A stretch of 64,000 nt of DNA, taken from assembly GCA_037102815.1 (NCBI GenBank), contig BTPP01000001.1, positions 769,001 to 833,000 of the forward strand. Direction: 5' to 3'. Each line of letters starts with the position of its first letter. Positions within the stretch are counted from its first letter, which is position 1. The position numbers and the translations under genes were made by a program. The notes under the pieces were generated by a model. It searched no databases. It was given only the letters and a program-made list of their open reading frames with translations, and had not been told where the DNA came from. This document shows, piece after piece, positions 1-10,030 of this stretch. Source of the DNA: Neurospora intermedia. Lineage: Eukaryota; Ascomycota; Sordariomycetes; Sordariales; Sordariaceae.

Positions 1-376
1 AGGTATCAAGGAGTGCCGCATATGCGCGTCAACCGCACCGACCAACTCTGCCACCATAGGTACTAAACCAGCAGACGGAGTGCGATGCGGTGCACGATCA
101 TCCCCGTACCACAACCTCCCTAGAGGTATTCTCGCTCAGCAATTTCTTCATGATTTCAAAATAGGTAGGCAATCCAACTAAAATTGTTACCTGGGATACT
201 GAAAAGTCAAATGCATCCATGCGGTATCAATCTATGGTATCCATTCAGTGGAATCGATCACATAGCTCGCAACGTCTACCACCGTCACCATGGCCACCCC
301 CCTTTTCCCCACGCTGATTAACCTAAACGGGAGATTATAAATTGATGCTCAGCAGCGGGCATTTAACACCTAACAC

Positions 377-466
377 GGGCCGCTGGTCTAGTGGTATGAT
401 TCTCGCTTAGGGTTCAATCCTGAGCATTCTTGCGAGAGGTCCCGGGTTCAATCCCCGGGTGGCCCC
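377..466 (+). tRNA. tRNA-Pro (anticodon AGG) with an 18-nt intron
   Basis: The ends pair as a 7-bp acceptor stem (377-383 with 459-465), followed by discriminator C466. An A-box type D arm follows the acceptor stem, and the T arm is CCGGG/TTCAATC/CCCGG. The anticodon stem is CTCGC/GCGAG with loop TTAGGGT, which gives anticodon AGG at 409-411. The loop is split after position 37, the usual place for nuclear tRNA introns; the intron is about 413-430. The intron repeats the ten bases GGTTCAATCC that also form the B-box region of the T arm. A T-run follows shortly after the gene (470-475), fitting Pol III termination. CCA is not encoded, as expected for a eukaryotic nuclear gene. Confidence 0.93.
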
Positions 467-1769
467 ATACTTTTTCTCGAATTTTTTTCTCTCGTTTTTT
501 TCTCTCTTTTGCTAGTGCATGCTTTTTTCCTTTTGTCTTTTCAGGTTTTCTGTTCTTTGCAAAAACATGGCTCATTCTTGTTCTCCTTGCCATTTGTTTT
601 GGATCTCTTCATTTCTCTCTTTGCTCTATCTTCGCTACCGTTGCTGCTGCTGCTGCTACTGCTGTTTCTATGCAGTGTCACTTTTTTGTTTCCCGTCTAG
701 CGGAACATACCAGCTGAGTCGCCAACTTTTATTCTACCACTTTCTTTCTTCTGATGACGTTTGACTTCCCGCCAACAACAACATGGTCTTCATCGATATT
801 GCGGAATTGCAAAACCCCAACCCATCAATCACACTGCCTGCAGCCCTATTACAGTATCACCCTTATCTTGTTCACATGCTTCCTACCTACCCACCCTCCC
901 ACGAGATGACAGGACAGGGTCCAAAACGCATTTGTAAAAAAAAAACCCTGAACCATCATCCCACGCTGGTTGGTAATCTGGGTCGCCGTCGGCGAATAGA
1001 TCCTACCGTCATCCGAGCCTACCTAATTCGGTACCATCATGGCATCATCACGCAGCCTTGTAAAAGAAGCGTTTTTGAAGAACACCTACCTCTAGGCAGC
1101 ACCTTTGTAGTATGACCCTTCACCTTATTGAAGAGCCACCCACCCAGTAAATTGTATATATGCAACTGATATCAAACTCAAGCCCAATAATCATCTAGGT
1201 ACCTACCTACATACCGTATGTAGGTAGGTATGTAGAGGTATCTAGATTGTGAAAAACACATACAAGAAACAACACCATCGCTGACATACACTTCTACGAC
1301 CCAAAACTTACATGAACTCAAAATGCCCAGGTCAGTTATAAGATCTGATTCTTATGATCTGATCCCAGGTCTATATGTACCTAACAAAGTCCATGACCAA
1401 GGAATGCATTGATAAGCCAGCTCCAATAAAGTACCACCTACTGCGTCCTGCCCAAAACGAAATCAACCTAACCATCGCTCCTGATTGCACCGGAGACTTT
1501 TTGGTTAATGGGTCGGGGAGACCTTACATAGTTAGCCCGCTCGCCGTCTCGCCGACTCACTGGCGGGAGATCATCGACAGGGGTATGTAACATGCACACA
1601 GTGGTGGTGCAAAAAATTCCATGACATTGCCTCTTTGAGAGATCTACCTCGGCTTTTTTGGACGAGACAGGTTTGTATCTCAGCAACTTGCAAACTCTAT
1701 TTCCACAATCGCAGGAGTTGCGCTACGGCGTTACGCTCTTAGTGTAGTGTAAGAGTTATACAGTATGGT

Positions 1770-1835
<66 letters not shown>

Positions 1836-2422
1836 TGTTCCAGACTTCCAGCATCTTCCAAACAGGCTTGACCCAGGCTCGTCACTCACCCCCAACTCCC
1901 CAGACTAAACTCAACCGAGTCAAGTCAAGTCAAGCCACGGCGGCGGGCGGGCGGCCGAAAGCATGACCGGTCGACCGAAGAAAAAGGATTTTTACCCGCT
2001 ATCTCCGGAGTTAGTTGAAGTTTCGGTGGAGTGGAGCTTCTTCGTTCGGTGGTAGGGGGTGGAAACTGAAATCTGGGAAAAAGCATTAATAAGCGTTCAT
2101 GGACAAGGGTATCCATCTACTTCCTCGGTACATACCTAGGTAAGGTAGGTAATCATCAATAGTGCCATGAGTCCATGAGAGGTAGTAGTCCATGTCAGGA
2201 ATGATATAAAACAGTTTTTACCTATGTGAACAAAGAAGCCGTTACCTACTTTTTTTCATTTTGAGTCATTCCTTCATTCATTCATAACCTCTCCCGTCAA
2301 GTCCAACATACATACCATCAATTCCTTTACCAGATTTCACACCTTTAAGACCTCACTTATCATACCTCTACTCAAAACCAACCCAAGATTTCATCGCGGA
2401 TCACAAGATCCCAAATAACAAA
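467..2422. other. Intergenic region between tRNA-Pro and the flavin oxidoreductase
   Basis: I see no gene here. The first 300 bases after the tRNA are pyrimidine-rich with a GCTGCTGCT tract. Around 1195-1235 and 2130-2155 lie copies of the TAGGTAGGTA/TACCTACC motif common between genes in this window. A long (TG)n tract sits at 1775-1834. The short open frames in this stretch come from low-complexity sequence and have no recognisable product. The last 150 bases are presumably the promoter and leader of the gene at 2423. Confidence 0.6.
1775..1834. repeat. (TG)30 microsatellite
   Basis: About 60 bases of uninterrupted TG dinucleotides, preceded by an imperfect GTGTGTA stretch. It lies about 590 bp upstream of the flavin oxidoreductase start. 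Its length is likely to vary between strains. Confidence 0.97.
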
Positions 2423-3878
2423 ATGGCTTCCACCACCACATCCGACCTCAAACTTTCCCAACCCCTCACCCTCCCCAATGGCCTCACCCTGCCCAACCGC
2501 CTCATCAAAGCCGCCATGGCCGAACAAATGGGCTTCGGCAACCACCTGCCCAACCCCGACCTCGCCGCCGTCTACGCCACCTGGGCCCGCGGCGACTGGG
2601 GCCTCATCCTCACCGGCAACGTCCAAGTCGACCACGCGCACAAGGGTGACGCCCACGACATCAGCCCCAACCACCCCGGCACCACGCCCGAGCAGACCGT
2701 CACGGCCTTCAAGGCCTGGGCGGACGCTGCGCGCCTGAACGGCGAGAGCAAAACGCCTGTGGTCGTGCAGATCAACCACCCTGGTCGCCAGAGTCCGATG
2801 GGCGCGGGTACGCGGGGATTGTTGGAGAAGGCGGTGGCGCCCTCGCCGGTGCCGTTGGTGCTGGGAGAGGGATTCGTCCCTCGTTTGTTGTCGAAACTGC
2901 TTTTCGGCACGCCGCGGGAGTTGACGGTCGCTGAGATTAAGGATATCGTGCAAAAGTTTGCGGTGACGGCGAGGATCACGGCCGAGGCCGGGTTCAATGG
3001 CGTGGAGATCCATGCGGCGCATGGATATCTGTTGGCGCAGTTCTTGAGCAAGAAGACGAACAGGCGCGGGGACGAGTATGGCGGGTCGGCTGAGAACAGG
3101 GCGAGGATCGTCGGGGAGATTATCAAGGAGTGCAGGAGGCAGGTGGCTGAGGCTGTGGGCGAAGAGGAGGCGAAGAAGTTTGTGGTGGGAATCAAGTTGA
3201 ACAGTGCGGATTGGCAGGCGGGACGCGATGGAAAGGAGGAGGAGACGGATACGGCGGAGGAGGTGTTGAAGCAGATTGAGCTTTTCGAGCAGTGGGGGAT
3301 CGACTTTGTGGAGGTTAGCGGTGGCAGTTATGAGGATCCTCAGGTGAGTTTGGTGTTTGAGGGATTTGGGAAGGGGTGAACCAAAGGGGCACGGAACAAA
3401 TGCTAACGCCATACAGATGGCCAACGGTCCCAAGCCCGAAAAGTCCGAACGCACCAAGGCCCGCGAGGCCTTCTTCCTCGAGTTCGCCAAGATCATCCGC
3501 ACCAAGTTCCCCAAGCTTCCTCTCATGGTCACCGGCGGCTTCCGCACTCGTCAGGGCATGGAGGCTGCTTTGGAAGCCGATGATTGCGACATGATCGGTA
3601 TCGGACGCCCGGCCATCATCAACCCTTCGCTTCCCGCCAACTTGATCCTCAACCCGGAGGTGCCGGATGCGGATGCCCGCTTGTTCGACAAGAAGAGGGC
3701 TGAGCCGCACTGGATCGTTGAGAAGTTGGGCATGAAGTCTATTGTTGGTGCTGGCGCTGAAGTTGTACGTCACGTTCCAACCCCTTTTGCTTCATTGTGT
3801 TTCCGAGTATGTTATGCTGACTTGGTTCTTTTCTAGACGTGGTATGTGAGCGAGCTCAAGAAGCTGGCCAAGTTTTAG
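2423..3878 (+). CDS. Old Yellow Enzyme-family NADH:flavin oxidoreductase (FMN-binding)
   Basis: Three exons: 2423-3343, 3417-3764 and 3837-3878, giving 436 residues. Intron 1 has GTGAGT, a GCTAACG branch site and CAG; intron 2 has GTACGT, TGCTGAC and TAG; both are in phase 0. The protein has the TIM-barrel pattern of Old Yellow Enzymes: LTLPNRLIKAAM near residue 21, NHPGRQ near 116, HAAHGYLLAQFLS near 195 followed by NRRGDEYGG and SAENRARI, and a C-terminal VTGGFRT/IGIGRPAI segment that in this family contacts the FMN phosphate. Such enzymes reduce activated C=C bonds or act as NADH:flavin oxidoreductases, probably in the cytosol since no signal peptide is seen. The natural substrate cannot be told from sequence. 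The first ATG of the long frame is used, in good context (AAAATGGC). The gene stands alone, convergent with the transcription factor downstream. Confidence 0.93.
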
Positions 3879-4972
3879 GGAGAGTGAGGGATGATTAAGT
3901 ACACGATACCCACATTTTTAGAGTTGCGATAGAGCTTTCGGCGTCTAATAGAGGCACGGTTATGAATGTGCTGGAATTCCCCCGTTTCGCGTATTGCGAA
4001 GGCCAAATTGACCGGTTCGCTGCTGATACGGCTGGCTGTAGATGAACTCGTGTCACGCCTCGTGTCTAGAGGCTTTTCCAAGGAGACCTGTTCATCAATT
4101 ACAAGTCACCGCCATGAGAATCGAATCGCGTAGACAATAGGTATGAAGTGCGAATGGTTATAAGAACTTGAAGTTGGGAAAATGAGGATGACGCAAGGCC
4201 AAACACCAAAAGGGCGAGAGGTGCGGGACCTACCAGAGCACCGAGTACTTGCACTAACAGTTTCTGCGTCTAGAACACGCAAATCAAGTTAGTGTGAGCG
4301 ACAGTTTTCCCGGCAGCGGCTCAAAGCGCGCATGTGGCGCTACCAAAAAGACTGCAGCACCGACCCGGTGTTTTGGTCAGGCCGTGCATTAAATACTTGT
4401 GAACCTCAAGCCCCCGTCCAGTTCATCCCGTCAAGTTGGGAGCCGGAACTAGAGAGAAGAGGAGTTGGCAACAAAAACTGTGTTCAAGTCAATTGACATT
4501 TTACTTCTCTGGGCTGAAAGACACCCGAGGTATGTTAGTGATTACTAGTATGATACTAGGAAGCCGATGTATTAGCATTTGTATCTCACCTACGGCGTCA
4601 CCGCAGATAAGGTCATGCCAGAGTATCCGTTACGCCGTCTTATCCATCTAAATACTTGTTTGATCTATTTATTTCCAGGACTACCTACAACATAGAGGTA
4701 CACGAAGTGAGTGGACATAATCATCTTTACAAATACCCTACAACTCCGACCCCAAAAGATGTTTCCCGGTAAAGACTTCAAATAAGCTGAGGGGCGATGC
4801 GATGCTAAAACCAAAGCGAACAAAAAGGAAAGAGAAATCCAGGGTATCATGTTCCAACGCTGATGGAGAACCGTGCCGTACAACCTGGCTCCGACACTCG
4901 TACACAAGGCGAAAGGTCGACCGACGATGGGTAGAGGCTCAATGGCCATCACCTCACCACCACCCCACCGCA
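3879..4972. other. Convergent 3' intergenic region
   Basis: This is the space between the stops of the flavin oxidoreductase (+) and the Zn2Cys6 regulator (-). I see no coding frame with a recognisable product, no RNA gene and no notable repeat. It presumably holds both 3' untranslated regions. Confidence 0.6.
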
Positions 4973-7733
4973 TCACCACATTCCCCTAGACGGCTCCCCA
5001 CCTCCTTCCGTATCTGGGTAATAATAAGGCGGACCGCTGTACATTATACCAGTCGTTGAATCCTCCATCATGTCCATCATCGGCATCTGAGGCTGCTGAA
5101 ATTGATCGCCAAACCCATCATCTCCCCACATGTTTCCAGCAAAGGCCATGTTTGGGTCCATATAGTTGACGACACCTTCCATGAATGGCGGCGCTTCTGG
5201 CGTTTGCCCTTGGCCCAGTGCATGTGTAGTGGGGACAGAAGCAGCACCCGGACCGGTACCAACAGAAGGCCCGGTCATGAGCGACGACGTGTCGTTACCA
5301 TCAGCAAGCCCAGTTCCTGCCGTTGGGGCCAATGTCGTGGCCATTGGTATTGTCCCTGTATCTGTTCGTCTTGCTCCCAAAGAGCCGCTGTTAATGTTAT
5401 TGCTACTCAGGGCGTTCGCAAGCTTTTCGACGTAGGGCGGAGCAGGTGGCCGTGTCCCCATCTGCCTAAGCAGCGCTTCGGACCTTTTCTGCCAAGCTTC
5501 AAGGACTTTGCGAGCGATTTGCGAGTACAATCGGTTTGACGTGTCGAATAGGTCGGGATTGAGTCGATAAACGAAGGAGATTTGCCGCCAGGCGCGATCG
5601 ATTAGGTCGGTCTTGGCGCTTGCTGTCTCCATGTGCTTATCACTGGCAGACGGGGACTGGAATTGGCACAGCTGCGAGACGACATACATAAAGTTGAATG
5701 GCTGGAAGTACACGCGCGAAAACCAGAAGAAGGCGGGGTCGTCGTTGACAAGATTGAGTTCGTGGTGCTCGAGGTCGATGATGGCTAGCCTGAAAGCGCG
5801 GTCGACATCGTTGAAGCCTTGCTGATCAGAAGTGGGAGGGGGTTGAGGTTTGGCACTGCAGAGTTTCTTGATGAAAAATTCCTTGAACTTGAAGGCCAGG
5901 GCATGCACTGGGCCGTTGGCGGGGTGCAAGTGGTAGCGGTCCGTAAACGCCGACAACTCGAGCGCTAGTTGTTCGACGGTGCGGCGGTGACGTTGGTCGT
6001 CGGAACCAGGGGCTTGGCCGCCTGGGAGGTCGGCCGCGATCATGACACCTTCAAAATCCTGCCCGCTGGTGAGGAGGAAATCGGTGGCTTTATAAGACAT
6101 GAGGCAGAAGATCATCTCGGTGGGGCCGTCGCGTTCTACAAAGTCTTCTTTGGCGTCGGGATGCATGTCGGTGTCTTCAAGGTTTCTGGGGAGTTCGGTG
6201 GACCAGTCTCGCACAACCGCCGCAGACTTGAAGCCGGATATTGTTGCGGTTTTGGCATCGAGCACGACAAGCTGCCACCAAAGCCGTCTTCTCATCTCGG
6301 TTTCGAGAGGTGGCAACCCTAATCGTTTGCCATCAACGTGAAGACCCAACTTACGAGCCAGGCGTATAGCAGTGCCGAGCAGAACCCAAGTGGCGTGGGG
6401 ATTGGATCGGCCTTGGAGCGATGTCTGTAATCGTCAGCATTGCAACTACAAAATCGTCGAACAGCGTCTCGAGGGGTGAAATACCAAGTAAAGAGTGAAT
6501 GCCTGGAGAGTAGTCAGGTCGTTCGTGCTGAGGAAGCCCAGTCGTACAAATGTCAAACGAGCACCTTGAGCAAAATCCTGAAGAGCCTGCTCTCTGTGGT
6601 AGCCCAGCCGCTGCGCACACTCATCTGCATCCAAAGACACAATCGCCATCAGAAAGATGGAAAAGAACAAGGCTCGTATGTTAGGACGAAGCCCGAACGG
6701 TCCACTAGAAGCTTCCGCGACATATTTCTCCAGTGTCGGCCTGTGGATGATCTTCATTAAGGGGTTGACTCTCTGGAAGAAAATGTCACAGAGCTGCCAA
6801 ACAGCACCGGGCTGAGGCCAGGAAGACATGGGATCAAAGGTCGGAGTGTCGGCCCCGAGAATGAGATCTGATCCATCGTCTGGCGAAGTGTCCACCATGG
6901 CTCTTATTTCCCCTAGCTGTATATATGTTGGTAAGCCGGAAGACACCTGAACGCAAAGATGACAACATACCTCTTGGTACATGGTGCCCAGCAGGGAGTC
7001 CATGAAACGAACACCGCCCTCCTCCTGGATCAGTCTCGGGTTTCCCTTAGAATCCCAAGAAGAAGTGGTGGGTGCGGGTGCGGCGGGGATAGCCAGACCC
7101 TGGCCAGTCACTTTCGCAGCATCCATTTCACGCCTCATTTGCTCCATCTTTTCCGTCACGGCAGCCAACTTTTCCTGGAGCGCTTGGTGTGGTGGGCGGC
7201 GTTTCCTGAGGGGGGCCGGTTTACTGGGTATGCATGGAACATTGGACTGCGAGGTAAGGTTAGCATGCCTCGGCAAGATGGTCGATTTATGTGGGACAGC
7301 CAACCCTCTTGCAATTGTCGCAGGGGAACACTCGATTGCACCTGATCTTTCTTCCTTGACATAGCTGGCAAGCGAGAATACGGGGCGACTTGGCTTGGCG
7401 CAGTTGTTGCTGAGGCTGACTATTCTGAGGTTGGTCATGAGAAGGAGCCTGACTTGGGGCTTGATCCCATGGAGACTCTAATTGGGCTGGAGACTGGTCC
7501 CATTGGGATTCTCCTGAGCCTGGCGTTTGGCCCCATGAAGGCTGAGATGGCGTTGAGACTTGAGGTTGTTGAGTCTGAGACGGAGGTTGAGCTGCTGTAG
7601 ACAATGGAGCTGGTTGTGGAGGAGGGGCTGATTGGGCGGATACATCAGCCCCTGAAGAAGCCATTGGAACCCCTGGATCCGTCCCCGAGACAGAGGGCCG
7701 AAGGGCCATGGGCACGTCTTGGTACGGGCCCAT
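4973..7733 (-). CDS. Zn2Cys6 (fungal binuclear cluster) transcription factor
   Basis: Four exons on the minus strand: 7733-7305, 7246-6971, 6916-6485 and 6424-4973, all phase 0, giving 862 residues. After a Gln/Pro/Ser-rich start, the DNA-binding cluster at residues 122-148 fits CX2CX6CX5CX2CX6C exactly. It is completed only when the 58-nt intron 7304-7247 is removed, because the sixth cysteine is coded by exon 2. A basic linker (RKRRPP) and a short coiled coil (about 160-185) follow, then the fungal-specific regulatory domain from about residue 240 to 600, including [21 protein letters not shown] and a [19 protein letters not shown]-like segment that spans the last junction. The tail is rich in Gly, Pro and Met. 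The donor of intron 1 (GTTGGC) is weak, but its branch site (GCTAACC) and acceptor (CGCAG) are good. It should act in the nucleus; its targets are not evident. Confidence 0.9.
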
Positions 7734-10030
7734 GACTGCTGCCAGGTCGGTGAGTGCCGGTGGTAATAATGCCGTGATAGTTTGGGAGTAGAGATGGTGC
7801 GAGCATCTCTATGGGAGATGTACCCCGGTAAGAGAGCGAACTGAGGAGAGTCCAACGGGTGAGGTCAGATCAGAAGCGAGAAAACAGCTATGTGGTGGTG
7901 GGTGATGGGGATAGTATCAGGTCCAAGAAACGCAAACGAACAAATATCCAGTTCAGTCCAGTATGTACTTGATGATGTAGCAAAGAGGCTGAGCCAAGAT
8001 GAGAAATACTAAAGTTAGCGTCGAGACTCAGAGTGAGAGTGTAAAAGTGAATTGAAATGAAGTGGAAAGGAAAAGAATATGAAAGGCCGCGAGTAGGTAC
8101 CTCGATGGTCGGGAAAGTCTCCGATGATTTGTCGGCCTGGATTGGTGCCTGCCTTTTAGGACAATGGGTACCAATGGTACCTTCCACTTACTGCGGCGGC
8201 GGTTGACGAGCACTCGCTCTTTTTTTTTTCTCTTCGTTCTTCAGGTCCTCCAATTCTGTGACTCCCACCGACTCCCACACGAATCCTGACTTGGAAGAAA
8301 CCTGTCGAGAGTGTAAAGGGAACTGAAGCTTCAATGCTGACTGTGTTGTGTCTGGTTGGCGCTGTTCAGTCAGACCGACAGGCAGCAGAAACAACCTCAA
8401 GAAGAGAATACGACCCGACTTCTTGGCCTGGAAGTTGGAGGTGACTGACATGAATGGAAATGGAACTCCCGCATTCCGTCACCCATCGATGAGGGACCAT
8501 CCGGTACCTGTACCGCCGCCATCCCCTTGTTATTTACCAGTGGCCAGTGACCACAGCAATGGTAGTGGTGGTGGGTAGGGGCTCGGCTTGGCATCTTGGC
8601 GTCAAGGCAGTCTGGACTTCGGTACAGAAGCGAAACCGAGCAGCAGAGTGGACACAATGGAAAAAAAATGAATAGTCGGGTGTAAGAGGCTGAAAAGCGG
8701 CTCCAAACTGACTGAACACACTTCTCCTCCCGCTGAGTTTGCCAACTTGAACTGGCTGAACGTGGGTGGTATTGGACGCTCATGGCGGCGCTAATCAGCC
8801 ATTGGAGAATAAATAAAATGGAGAAAAAGTCGGCATCACGGCACCATTGGATCTTTTGACAGCCAGTTCAGCAAACCTAAACGATGTGCTGCGCAGTGTG
8901 CATATGGTCCGTCATTGGACTTCAGTTGATGGAACAATATTGGAAGCTCCAGTGCGGTGGTGCATCGGCAGTCGGGTGCTAGACTTCCCGGCGCCGAGCA
9001 GCGCTTTGACTGCTCGATTTGTGCATGTTAACCGATCTGGGATCAGTTTGTGGCAGGTGGCTCGTGCTTTTTTCATTACTAAGCGCGAAAAGGGGACCAT
9101 GGAAGTTCAGCCCTGAAGGGTCGGTCCCTGGCGTTCGACTGGGAAGGCGGGAAGCTTGGAATCGAAAATTAGAATGCCTGCCGCCCTGGGCACTTCTGGC
9201 ACATGTAGGGTACGGTACTCATCCGCGTACAGGTTGGTGCGTAACATACCGTACATATGTGCGCGTGATGTACTGTGACCTTTTTCATGTACATATTGGT
9301 CGGCATGAGATGAGATGTTTTCCAGTTTACGTCTAAGTTTACTTGGGGACGTGTACATTGGCTCCTCGAACAGCTCAGAGAACTTCAAAAACAAACACAT
9401 GTCAGATGACGGCGCTGGTGTTTGAGGTTATTCTGAATAAAGCTAGGTACTTGGCACCTGACAGTGGATAAGAATACGATGACCGCCCAGCGAAAACGCC
9501 GATTTCTTTTCGGATTCCTCGCGGAGTTAACACCGATCCATACAAGGTGAGTGTGGAGATAAGATAAGCGCGCTCTAAGGTTTTAGTGTCACGGTACTGT
9601 AATCCTGTCACTTCCACCTCTTCGCTTTGATTCGATCCCGTGTGTAACCCGACTAACCACCACCCCCAAAATGTGACGGTGCTATGTACGTACCTTCCCG
9701 GCTCAATGTAGTAGACGTCGGTGCCTGACGTGACTGCGCAACGACGGGTGTCAAGACGGCCGGTGCCGGAGCCCCCCACAAAATATTTTCAGTGCCGGGA
9801 TCGCCACCCTCCCCCGGCCGGGCCATTATCCATGGCATCCCCGGATGGACTCCACTACTGACTGTGACTGCCGGCCCCCCATCTCCAGTCGCTGAACGAG
9901 TCGTTGTGACTCGATTTCCAATCTGTCGTCGGCTCCTCTTGGGGTTACATCTATTTTCAAACCCCCAATTGCAATTCCAGTCTGTCCGGCAGTGCCATGG
10001 TCAGTTGCAAGTCGTGATAGCTGGTCCATC
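7734..10030. other. Divergent promoter region between the Zn2Cys6 regulator and homoaconitase
   Basis: A 2.3-kb stretch that must carry the promoters of both divergent genes. It holds many short frames on both strands, none with a recognisable product. A minus-strand frame starting at 7855 overlaps the regulator's start in another frame and cannot be spliced in-frame to it with any site I found, so it is left out. A TGACTC element lies at 9907-9912. Confidence 0.55.
9907..9912 (+). promoter_or_regulatory. Possible CPC-1/Gcn4-type element (TGACTC)
   Basis: TGACTC lies 119 bp upstream of the homoaconitase start. Lysine genes in fungi are known targets of cross-pathway (general amino acid) control through bZIP factors that bind TGACTC-type half-sites. 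A six-base match occurs often by chance, so the assignment rests on position and gene function only. Confidence 0.3.

Noticed and set aside
1-60. Possible partial tRNA on the minus strand (TGGCAGAGTTGG fits the A-box)
   Set aside because: The A-box and a short D stem are visible, but no anticodon loop with U33 at the right distance could be placed, and the T arm would lie beyond the window edge. The evidence is too weak for a call.
1778-1966. Open frame made of alternating Cys and Val
   Set aside because: It is only the (TG)n microsatellite read in a frame without stops.
7478-7855. Minus-strand frame starting at 7855 as an N-terminal exon of the zinc-cluster regulator
   Set aside because: The splice sites I could find do not bring it into frame with the zinc cluster; ATG 7733 is kept.
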